Assembly: GCA_027622555.1 (NCBI GenBank)
Contig: JAQBYJ010000010.1
Location: forward strand, 1-64,000
Direction of reading: 5' to 3'
Source of the DNA: Verrucomicrobiota bacterium
Lineage (GTDB): Bacteria; Verrucomicrobiota; Verrucomicrobiia; Opitutales; UBA2995
DNA length: 64,000 nt
Numbering within the stretch: position 1 is the first letter of the stretch; each line of letters starts with the position of its first letter. The notes under the pieces were generated by a model. The model made no database searches. It saw only the letters and a list, made by a program, of their open reading frames with translations, and was not told where the DNA came from. This document shows, in pieces, positions 17,302 through 24,725 of the stretch. The position numbers and the translations under genes are program-made.

Positions 17302-18576
17302 CTAATTGATGCTTTCCAGGAAATCCTTGGTGACGATGTTAATAGCTTTAGACAGGTCTTTGATGTTTAAATTTGAGCTTACCCCTGAAATTGTGTTCGA
17401 GGCCAGATAGTCTTGGTCATCCGCTTCAATAGAAAAGGGCGATAACTCAAAAATTCCTTCACCCTCTTCCTGGTGATTTAGGAGCAGCTCATCCAATTCA
17501 TTCATGGCCGGACCGAACTTTAGCTGAAGGTTTTCAATAATTTCTTTCGCTTGGTTCTGATCCCGGTAGATCAAGCGTCTCATATGCTCCTTAACGTTTT
17601 TGTTATTGGGAAAAAGAAAATGATTTTCCATAGCCCATTCCAGGTTTTTGGAAAGATTCGCCGCTCGCCATGGGTTGTCCTCCATTAGGATTCTTTCAGC
17701 CATTTTACTGGCGACTTCACCATCTACCGTGAACCGGTTATTCAGGACCCATGTTCGAGCCGTTTCAGGATTTTCGTACATCTTTGTTTGAGCAATTGTG
17801 AGGAAAGATTGCTCAAGAATTTTCTTGGGCAAGTTATCTGCCAATAAGGATTCGTAAACCTCATTACCATATTCGTCATATAAACTTCTAATCGAATTTT
17901 GAAGAATGTAACCTACGTCCTCTCGCTCACCATACCGGATAAGAAATCCGTAAGGATCTTCCTCTGCGTAGACGGTAAACAGTGGAATTGCCAGTTCTCT
18001 CGATAGCTCATGGTTTTCAATTCGCTCAAACCAATCCAGGACCCCTTCACCTTCTTTATCCATCCAGAGGCGAAGTGCATTTTCATAGGTTTCGTCGTCA
18101 TATACAAATTCAGAACCGGTCAACAGTTCAATCGCTTTTTCAGCATCTGAAGAGGCGATTTGTGTGATAAGAAATGAAGCATAAATTTGAATATCCTCAT
18201 CGTATTCCTCAGGCATGGTTATCAGTGTAGCTAGATACTCACTAGCCTCGTTCACGTCCAAACTTACTAAATGCCGAAATTCCAAAATCCTATCTACCCT
18301 GCACGATGGAGTATCTTTATAACTTTTTTCTGATAGTAAAGTTGACCAGTATTCCCGGAGGATATCCTTTCTTTCAGGAGACGAAATCATGCCTTTTGAA
18401 GCGAAAATTATTTCTGTTATCTCGGACGTTTGATTTGCAAGTGTAGAGTTGTTTTCAAGATTCAAATCAACTGCCGGTTGGGCCGTTAACGGTTTTATGA
18501 ATTTTGATTTCGAAACATTTAAGACTGCATAAATAACGAGCGCTGAAAGAATGAGTACAGTTGAAAGCTTCTTCAT
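17302..18576 (-). CDS. Helical-repeat secreted protein with a TonB-plug-like C-terminal tail
   Basis: I do not recognise the main body. The 424 residues begin with a signal peptide or membrane anchor (MKKLSTVLILSALVIYAVL). Residues about 60-370 are helical and acidic, with irregular repeats of the type W...(D/N)P..A (for example EEDPYGFLIRYG, YENPETARTWVLNN, EDNPWRAANL), as seen in uncharacterised proteins of Verrucomicrobiota and Planctomycetota. Residues 373-424 (17305-17460) are quite different. They match the start of opitutal TonB-dependent receptors: FELSPFSIEA, then SNTISG, then NIKDLSKAINIVTKDFLES. In receptors this leads into the plug and a barrel of hundreds of residues; here the protein stops two residues later, and the convergent gene follows at once, so no receptor is hidden downstream. 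Confidence 0.75.
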   Translation of the reverse strand: MKKLSTVLILSALVIYAVLNVSKSKFIKPLTAQPAVDLNLENNSTLANQTSEITEIIFASKGMISSPERKDILREYWSTLLSEKSYKDTPSCRVDRILEFRHLVSLDVNEASEYLATLITMPEEYDEDIQIYASFLITQIASSDAEKAIELLTGSEFVYDDETYENALRLWMDKEGEGVLDWFERIENHELSRELAIPLFTVYAEEDPYGFLIRYGEREDVGYILQNSIRSLYDEYGNEVYESLLADNLPKKILEQSFLTIAQTKMYENPETARTWVLNNRFTVDGEVASKMAERILMEDNPWRAANLSKNLEWAMENHFLFPNNKNVKEHMRRLIYRDQNQAKEIIENLQLKFGPAMNELDELLLNHQEEGEGIFELSPFSIEADDQDYLASNTISGVSSNLNIKDLSKAINIVTKDFLESIN

Positions 18577-18717
18577 GTCCGATGAGGGTGGGGTTTAACA
18601 GGTGAATTAGTAGTAACCTACTAACGGGTTAGAGCTGGAATATATTAGTCAGTCTCTCTTACGAAAACCTCAGCGGTTTGGATGTAGCACAGAGTGAAAA
18701 ATATGATACATGAGGAA

Positions 18718-19803
18718 TTACCTGGCCGAAGCTTCGGGAGTAATCCCCCAGCCAGGTTTGTCACTAAGGTAGAGGTAACCATTCTCCATTTGTTCACCAT
18801 ATAGGTTTCGCGAGCCGGAACTATCAAAGGCGTACTCAAGGGAAAAAATATTCTCAGGATAAAGTGCAACTGCGTGAAGGCTGGCCGCCGATGAAACCGG
18901 TCCAGAAGGATTGTGCGGAGATAATTCGATATTTCCCTGGGTCCTGTTCAGGACTTTCAGCAATGGCCCAAACCCGCCAATGTGTTTTACGTCGGGCATA
19001 ATAACATCCACCCACTTGCGCTTCATGATGTTTAGAAATATTTCATCTCCCCAAAATAATTCTCCACCTGCAATGGTGAGGGAAGTTCTCGCTTTCAATT
19101 CTGAGTAAGCTTCGCCCATGGCAAACGGTTCTTCGATCCAATCCAAACGGAGGGTTTCTAGCGTTGGAAGTATTTTGAAAAAATGTGTTGGTGAAAACCG
19201 TTCATGGAAATCTACTTTTATGCCGAGATCCGGATAGGTATGTCGAAGAGAATCCAGCGTTGCCAATCCATGGTCGGCATCAGCTTCGCTGCTACTTGCA
19301 CTCTTTACTTTTTCAAATGGAGCACACTTAAAGGTTTTAAAACCCAATGCATTCACTTTCCCGACTAGCTCGTAATACTCCTCATCACTACGAGTCTTTA
19401 ACGCACGGTTAATCGTTGTATAAAGTGCCAGGCGATCTATTCCGGGCTTGTTTCTGAATAGTTGCCAAACCGGAACCTGTTCCCGCTTGGCTAACAAATC
19501 GTAGAGTGCCTGATTAATACCGGACCAGGCAGTTGCCGTAACAAAATCGGGGTTCGTTGACGAAAGATCTTGTTCCAGAATCTTTAAGGATTCCAGCGAT
19601 AGGTTTATCGAGGAGACGTGTTTATTAAAAAGAACTTCTGCTGTTTGCTTACAGGCTTCGTCTTGTTTGCTATGGGACGCTTCTCCGTAACCAGAGTGAA
19701 ATCCGTCACTGATTTTAAAAATGAGCCAGTCTCCTTTTAAGCGTAGACTGGGATGCCAACCATCCGGATCGGGTATCGTGAGGAATTCGAGAGTTTGAAT
19801 CAT
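18718..19803 (-). CDS. Enolase-superfamily enzyme (mandelate racemase / muconate lactonizing type)
   Basis: The 361-residue protein has the superfamily's N-terminal capping domain (1-125) and TIM barrel. Likely metal ligands are D198 in KVDFHERF, E224 or E225 in DWIEEPF and E248 in IAGGE. D271 in DVKHIGG and H297 in SPHNPSGP resemble the Asp-His base pair of mandelate-racemase-type members. On the opposite face K159 is present in KTFKC, but the second lysine of the usual KxK is replaced (residue 161 is alanine), so this may not be a racemase; dehydration or cycloisomerisation is possible. It follows the sulfatase by 29 bp on the same strand, so an acid-sugar substrate released from a sulfated polymer is a reasonable guess. 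Confidence 0.75.
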   Translation of the reverse strand: MIQTLEFLTIPDPDGWHPSLRLKGDWLIFKISDGFHSGYGEASHSKQDEACKQTAEVLFNKHVSSINLSLESLKILEQDLSSTNPDFVTATAWSGINQALYDLLAKREQVPVWQLFRNKPGIDRLALYTTINRALKTRSDEEYYELVGKVNALGFKTFKCAPFEKVKSASSSEADADHGLATLDSLRHTYPDLGIKVDFHERFSPTHFFKILPTLETLRLDWIEEPFAMGEAYSELKARTSLTIAGGELFWGDEIFLNIMKRKWVDVIMPDVKHIGGFGPLLKVLNRTQGNIELSPHNPSGPVSSAASLHAVALYPENIFSLEYAFDSSGSRNLYGEQMENGYLYLSDKPGWGITPEASAR

Positions 19804-19832
19804 TTGAAGGCTACACCGGTGGAAAGAAAAAC

Positions 19833-21317
19833 TCAGATATTCAATTCGTAGGGAATACCATCTACATCGAACTTTTGCCGGTTGGGTTTACTTGGCCAGG
19901 CCGGGGGAGGCATTTGTCCAAGCCACTCATCAAGAGATCCTTGAAGGATTTCCAATACGTCTGGTTTTTCCGTAGCGAGGTTGTTTGTTTCTCCAATGTC
20001 TTTGGAAAGATCATACAACCAGAAGTAGTCGCCCGATTTGACCAGTTTCCATTTGCCCATACGAATTGCTTTGTTTGGGCCATTGCTCCAGAAGAGGGTT
20101 CTGTGTGGATCTGCGGGATTTTCACCTTTCAGGTGTGGGAGCAAATCGACTCCGTCGAGAGGAAGTGCATCCGGTAATTCAATTCCAGCGGCTGCGCACA
20201 CAGTTGGGAAAACATCCAATGAACTGGTTATCCTGGAAAAGTTTTTTCCGGCATCCAGTTTTGCAGGCCATGAGACTATCATCGGGACTCGAACGCCTCC
20301 CTCAAAGAGGAAAAGTTTTCCCAGTTTCAACGGGCCGTTGCTTTGGACGCCCGTATAAATGGGACCGCCATTGTCATCGAGGAAAATGACGAGCGTATTA
20401 TCCAAAAGCTTGTGTTTTTCCAGGGCATCAACAATAGAACCAACCGCATCATCAAGAGCGCTGGTCATGGCATTGTAGTCGCGTTGGGTTTCATTCTTTT
20501 CGTTTGGAAAACGCTTCTGATATTTCTCAGTCGCCTCTATGGGCGTATGAACCGCGTTGAAAGGAACGTAAGCGAAGAATGGAACATCTCTCTTCCGGTT
20601 AATAAAATCAACGGTCTCTCTTGCAATGGCGTCCGTGAGATATTCCGGTTCGATGATAGGTTCATGGCCTCGCAATATCGATTGGTAGCCAGGCTGCATT
20701 TTGTCTTCCGGCATGAATGAATGAGCACCGGCGAGAAAACCATAGAATTCGTCAAATCCGCGTTCCTGCGGATGCATGTAGGAACGGGTTCCTAGATGCC
20801 ACTTGCCGAACATTCCCGTCGCGTAACCGGCTTTTTGTAACACTTCGGCCATGGTGATAGCTGAAGGCATGAGACCACGACCTTCTTGATGCGTCTCGGC
20901 TGCGCCGGATGTATTGAATTCAAATCCATAACGTTGCTGGTAATTGCCCGACATCATTCCAGCACGTGATGGACTGCAAGTGCCGGCAGTAACGTAGGCG
21001 TCGGTGAAGCGGATTCCCCGTTTGGCCAAGGCATCGATGTGGGGAGTCGGGATGGTTTTGGAACCGTATACCGCTGTATCGGCATAACCCAGATCATCGG
21101 CAAAAAGCAGGACAATATTCGGTGGTCGCTTGTCGCTTCCTGTTACTGGTTTTATCTGAGAGAGGAGAGCCTGCTTTTTCGCCATCAGCTCAGGCTGAGG
21201 AGCAATAACGGCATTGGTTGCAGGGTCGGGATTATTTTGAGCCTGAGCAAACGCGTTTACTCCAGCAGACAACAGAATAAGGGTAGAAATCAGGTAACTA
21301 TTGAGACAGCGATTCAT
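19833..21317 (-). CDS. Formylglycine-dependent sulfatase, secreted (copy 1)
   Basis: A 494-residue type I sulfatase. After the signal peptide (cleavage near NAFAQA, about 26) the metal-binding segment ADDLGYAD (73-80) gives the paired aspartates. The sulfatase signature CSPSR (114-118) in TAGTCSPSRAGMMSG has the cysteine that the formylglycine-generating enzyme converts. Further support comes from GKWHLG, the FAYVPFNAVHTP segment and DDNGGP near residue 300. It would hydrolyse sulfate esters of carbohydrate or other organic sulfates in the periplasm. It heads a likely operon with the enolase-superfamily gene. A second sulfatase of a different subfamily is at 39137-40717. The substrate cannot be assigned. 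Confidence 0.88.
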   Translation of the reverse strand: MNRCLNSYLISTLILLSAGVNAFAQAQNNPDPATNAVIAPQPELMAKKQALLSQIKPVTGSDKRPPNIVLLFADDLGYADTAVYGSKTIPTPHIDALAKRGIRFTDAYVTAGTCSPSRAGMMSGNYQQRYGFEFNTSGAAETHQEGRGLMPSAITMAEVLQKAGYATGMFGKWHLGTRSYMHPQERGFDEFYGFLAGAHSFMPEDKMQPGYQSILRGHEPIIEPEYLTDAIARETVDFINRKRDVPFFAYVPFNAVHTPIEATEKYQKRFPNEKNETQRDYNAMTSALDDAVGSIVDALEKHKLLDNTLVIFLDDNGGPIYTGVQSNGPLKLGKLFLFEGGVRVPMIVSWPAKLDAGKNFSRITSSLDVFPTVCAAAGIELPDALPLDGVDLLPHLKGENPADPHRTLFWSNGPNKAIRMGKWKLVKSGDYFWLYDLSKDIGETNNLATEKPDVLEILQGSLDEWLGQMPPPAWPSKPNRQKFDVDGIPYELNI

Positions 21318-21373
21318 ATAGAGATTGAGTCTAGTTTTTGATCTGAGACTATCAATAGGATTCTTGTCTTTAT

Positions 21374-22192
21374 ATGTCTTCGGTCTCTGCAGTGATATCC
21401 ACCTTCAATCGTCGGCGCACTTTAACTCGATGTATCGATTCCGTTTTAGCGCAAACAATACCTCTTGCCGAAGTGATAGTGGTGGACGACGGTTCAACCG
21501 ATGGAACCGCTGCCTGGCTGATGAAAGATTATCCGCACGTTCGACTTATCGAGCAAAAGAACCAGGGAGTCAGCGCGGCGCGGAATACGGGAATACGAAG
21601 CGTCAATTCTGAATGGATTGCTTTTCTTGACTCGGACGACGTCTGGCTTCCACAAAAGTTGGAAAAACAAATGGCCCTTTTGAAGACCCATCCCGCATTC
21701 AAGATTTGTCACACGGAAGAGCGATGGATTTTCAAAGGCAAAGAAAGGCCTGTGGCTTTGGAATATATCAAAAGGGGCGGCTGGATTTTTGGAGACTGCC
21801 TTCCACGTTGCGCAATCTCACCATCCACAGCCTTGATTCACCAATCCGTCTTCAAAGAGGTAGGGCTATTTGATGAATCACTACCTGCTTGTGAAGATTA
21901 CGACCTGTGGTTGCGCATTTGCTCTCGCATGCCAGTTCTTTTAGTAGATGAACCGCTCATCGAAAAACATGGAGGACATGAGGATCAATTGAGTGCGGAA
22001 CCCGGATTGGACAAATTTCGAATCCGGGCGCTGGAAAAGCTCCTAAGCGAAGATCATCTTTCCGAGGTGAATCGAAAACTTGCGATAAATCAGTTTCGCG
22101 AAAAATGCCGGATTTATTCATCCGGATTAACCAAACACGGTAAGTTTGATGAGGTGGAAAGGTATTTGAATCTCATAGGGAGACTCGATTAA
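21374..22192 (+). CDS. Glycosyltransferase family 2
   Basis: A soluble 272-residue GT-A glycosyltransferase. It opens with SAVISTFNRRRTLTRCIDSVLAQ, followed by VIVVDDGSTDGT (about 34-45) for nucleotide-sugar binding, QGVSAARNTGI, and the metal-binding DSDD (about 87-90) in AFLDSDDVWL. CEDYDLWLRI near 175 is the usual late motif with the catalytic aspartate. It lacks membrane helices, so it would act on the cytoplasmic side, for example in lipopolysaccharide or exopolysaccharide assembly. No other polysaccharide genes are near. It is divergent from the sulfatase (56 bp) and lies 274 bp before the radical SAM gene. Confidence 0.85.
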   Translation: MSSVSAVISTFNRRRTLTRCIDSVLAQTIPLAEVIVVDDGSTDGTAAWLMKDYPHVRLIEQKNQGVSAARNTGIRSVNSEWIAFLDSDDVWLPQKLEKQMALLKTHPAFKICHTEERWIFKGKERPVALEYIKRGGWIFGDCLPRCAISPSTALIHQSVFKEVGLFDESLPACEDYDLWLRICSRMPVLLVDEPLIEKHGGHEDQLSAEPGLDKFRIRALEKLLSEDHLSEVNRKLAINQFREKCRIYSSGLTKHGKFDEVERYLNLIGRLD

Positions 22193-22196
22193 CCTC

Positions 22197-22244
22197 TACA
22201 CAAAGTTTCATGTAGTCCCGTAGGCTACTTAATTTCTCTGTGTA
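22197..22244 (+). other. Nested inverted repeats between the glycosyltransferase and the small ORF
   Basis: An outer stem pairs 22197-22205 with 22236-22244 (TACACAAAG with CTCTGTGTA, one mismatch). Inside it 22212-22217 pairs with 22223-22228 (GTAGTC with GGCTAC, one G-U pair) around a 5-base loop. The element starts 5 bp after the glycosyltransferase stop. It may end that transcript or be the leader of the radical SAM transcript; no T tract follows directly, so a plain intrinsic terminator is not clear. It does not match a riboswitch I know. Confidence 0.35.
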
Positions 22245-22343
22245 AACGATTCTTCAAAAAAGTTAAGATATGCCCGAATGATTGACTTTCAGTAGGCTTT
22301 TCGAGTTGAATAAATATTTATGCAGAGATGAAATTCTATCATA

Positions 22344-22463
22344 ATGCAAAAATCATCGAACCTTCTTATCGATGCTTCCAGTTGTTCTCCTCTCCCTATC
22401 GCCCCCACTTCTGTATCGAGGGCCGCTAGCAAATTAATTCCTAATAGTAACCCTGTAAAATAA
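22344..22463 (+). CDS. Candidate small ORF (39 aa), possible precursor peptide
   Basis: ATG at 22344 opens a 39-codon frame ending with TAA at 22461-22463, three bases before the GTG start of the radical SAM gene. The product begins MQKSSNLLIDASSCSPLPIA and continues with a Ser/Pro/Ala-rich, basic end (TSVSRAASKLIPNSNPVK); it holds one cysteine at residue 14. The radical SAM gene has no good ribosome site of its own, which fits coupling to translation of this ORF. Close, same-strand placement before a B12-type radical SAM enzyme is the arrangement expected of a ribosomally made, modified peptide. Against it: no recognised leader, no clear ribosome site for the ORF (only GAGATG about 12 bases ahead), and an overlapping 33-codon ORF from ATG 22328 is equally short. 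Confidence 0.35.
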   Translation: MQKSSNLLIDASSCSPLPIAPTSVSRAASKLIPNSNPVK

Positions 22464-22466
22464 CGT

Positions 22467-24398
22467 GTGAAGAAAACTGTTACCATTGTTGAGATTGGCA
22501 TCTACGACGAAATGCTCCCACTTGTTTCCGGCTATTTGGAATGTTATGCCTCTAAGAATCCGGAAGTGAAAGCCAGGTATTGCTTTGATTATTACACCTC
22601 GCACGTAAACGCAAACCTGGACAACATCATCAATGACTTGCTGCAAAAGAGCAGCGATGTCTTCGCTCTTAGCTGTTACATCTGGAACATGGTGGCGATG
22701 CTGGAGATCAAAGAAAAACTGGTTAGCCGACACCCCAACGCAACGATCGTTCTTGGTGGGCCGCAGGTCATGAATTATGCTAATGAATATTTGAACCCTA
22801 ATCACGAAAGATCAGTTGTATGCAACGGTGAAGGTGAACGGGTGTTCGCAAATTTACTCATGGAATTGCTAAGCGTAAAACCTGACTTCTCAAATGTCAG
22901 AGGGATCAGTTTTTTCAAAGATAATGAGCTTATCAAAAATCCACCCGAGGAGCGTATTTCGGATTTGAATGAAATTCCGTCTCCATTTCTCAATGGAGTG
23001 TTCGACGACAAGCGAGGTAAACTGGCGATTTACGAAACCAATCGAGGTTGTCCTTATAAATGCACTTATTGTTTTTGGGGTGCAGCAACCAACGACAGTG
23101 TCTACAGGTTCGATGAAGATCGGGTTCGAGATGAAATCACTTGGCTCAGCCAACATGGCGTCCCACTGCTTTATATCGCGGATGCCAATTGGGGATTGAT
23201 CAAGCGCGATATTGGCCTTTCTCAGCATATTGCGGACTGCAAAGAGAAATACAACATGCCAATATACGTCTATTTTTCTTCTGCTAAAAACTCGCCCAGC
23301 CGAGTGTCAGAAATCACTCGCATCTTTGCCGAAGCGAAGGTGATGAACCACCAACCAGTTTCCATGCAGTCTCTCAATCCGAGGACTCTGGAACTTGTCC
23401 AGCGAAGTAACATCAAACTCTCCGCTTATGGAGAGCTTCAGGATGATCTCAATGCGCGGAAAATCGATTCCTACATCGAATTGATCTGGCCTCTTCCCGG
23501 TGAAACCCTCGAATCCTTTAAGGGGGGTGTTCAGGATCTTATAGAAAGAAAAGCCTCGGTCATTGAAACCTATGCGCACATCCTTCTTCACAATACGCCG
23601 ATGAGTAAGAATCGAGAGGCGTTCGGATTGGTAACGAAATCTATAAAGAATGATACCACGGAAATCGTAGTGGGAACGGCAGATCTTAGCCATGAAGATT
23701 TCCAGGAAGGAATCTGGTTTTATTATGCTGTCGTAGCACTCTTCAACACTCGAAGCATACACTTACTGACCTATTATCTACGTCGTCATGAAATCATGGG
23801 TTCAGCCGAACTATACAGCCGTTTCATGAGGTACTGCCGGGAGGAACATCCCGAACACTTTTTTACCTCGTATTGCCGGGAAACGATTCGTTCCTCCCAG
23901 TACTACGATATTCATATCTACCCGATGGTGTATTTGATGAGCCTGGAAACTAAGCGGGAAGAATTTTCACAATTGCTCTACGATTTTGCATCATCACAGC
24001 CTTGGTGGGGTGATCCTAACGCTCGGGTTATGTTCGAAGCCGACATGCTAAATCGCATATACCTGTTCAGTAATTCGGACTTTCTCGCACCCACCACACC
24101 CTTTGAGTTTTTCCGGGTTTTGTCTACGGACAATCGAACGTATTCGGTCGATATTCCGTCCAGCCATATTTCGATCCTGAATGAAATCGGTAGAGATCTG
24201 AAACGAGACACTTTGAACAGTGGAAACGGTCACCGTTGTGCTTACACTATTAATCACAATCAGGAGCAGCTCCCGGTTAATATGAAGATGGATGAAGCCT
24301 ATTTAGCCAATCATTGCTATGGTGCCATTATGCGCGGGGCAAAGCACCTTCCTTCTTGGGAAGCGGCCAAAGGGCCAGTCCAAGTATTCATGAGTTAG
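22467..24398 (+). CDS. B12-binding radical SAM enzyme
   Basis: A 643-residue protein starting at GTG. Residues about 1-140 form a cobalamin-binding-like Rossmann domain (TIVEIGIYDEMLPLVSGYL, ALSCYIWNM, IVLGGPQVM, CNGEGERVF) without the DxHxxG histidine, as is usual in class B radical SAM proteins. The radical SAM barrel carries the cluster motif at C195, C199 and C202 (CPYKCTYCFWG), then LYIADANWGL and a glycine-rich GETLESF segment. The last 230 residues are helical and not recognised, possibly substrate-binding. Class B enzymes methylate unactivated carbon or rearrange natural products, and several act on peptides. No other biosynthetic genes are adjacent apart from the small ORF upstream and a glycosyltransferase before it, so the substrate is unknown. 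Confidence 0.8.
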   Translation: MKKTVTIVEIGIYDEMLPLVSGYLECYASKNPEVKARYCFDYYTSHVNANLDNIINDLLQKSSDVFALSCYIWNMVAMLEIKEKLVSRHPNATIVLGGPQVMNYANEYLNPNHERSVVCNGEGERVFANLLMELLSVKPDFSNVRGISFFKDNELIKNPPEERISDLNEIPSPFLNGVFDDKRGKLAIYETNRGCPYKCTYCFWGAATNDSVYRFDEDRVRDEITWLSQHGVPLLYIADANWGLIKRDIGLSQHIADCKEKYNMPIYVYFSSAKNSPSRVSEITRIFAEAKVMNHQPVSMQSLNPRTLELVQRSNIKLSAYGELQDDLNARKIDSYIELIWPLPGETLESFKGGVQDLIERKASVIETYAHILLHNTPMSKNREAFGLVTKSIKNDTTEIVVGTADLSHEDFQEGIWFYYAVVALFNTRSIHLLTYYLRRHEIMGSAELYSRFMRYCREEHPEHFFTSYCRETIRSSQYYDIHIYPMVYLMSLETKREEFSQLLYDFASSQPWWGDPNARVMFEADMLNRIYLFSNSDFLAPTTPFEFFRVLSTDNRTYSVDIPSSHISILNEIGRDLKRDTLNSGNGHRCAYTINHNQEQLPVNMKMDEAYLANHCYGAIMRGAKHLPSWEAAKGPVQVFMS

Positions 24399-24725
24399 CT
24401 TTTTCATGATCACTTGGTTCTTATTCTATTTTTCCATAGGCGTTAAAATGAGTTTGAGGGATCGGGAGTACGTGGTCACTCTTCATATAATTGATCTGGT
24501 TGGAAAACACGGAGATGCAGAGCAAAGTTGGAATATATTTCTCCGGTGTTATTAAATCCAATAACGTTTTCTTTGGCGTTTTGTAGAATCAATCGGCATG
24601 TCACTTTTCGAGGTTCATTTTTCTCTGTGCGAGAATATGGATTAGGATAGTAGTTGTGGTGTTATTCCGGATTAATTGGTCTTGTCTATTAATGGACTAA
24701 ACTTGTTTATTGAAACAACACTTCA
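24399..24725 (+). other. Intergenic region before the sugar ABC transporter
   Basis: This 327-bp gap is AT-rich and holds no convincing gene. A 35-codon ORF from ATG 24448 (MSLRDREYVV...) has no ribosome site and no recognisable features, so I do not call it. The right end contains an AT-rich segment and an inverted repeat just before the ATPase start, listed separately. The promoter of the transporter operon should lie here, but I cannot place -35 and -10 boxes with confidence. Confidence 0.5.
24703..24718. promoter_or_regulatory. Inverted repeat, candidate operator of the sugar ABC operon
   Basis: TTGTTT and AAACAA are perfect 6-bp arms around ATTG, ending 7 bp before the ATPase ATG at 24726. 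A dimeric repressor bound here would block translation-proximal transcription. LacI-type sites usually have a central CG, which is missing, so another regulator type or chance is possible. Confidence 0.3.

Noticed and set aside
24448-24555. A 35-codon ORF before the sugar ABC operon
   Set aside because: No ribosome site, no features, and a gap of this length yields such ORFs by chance.
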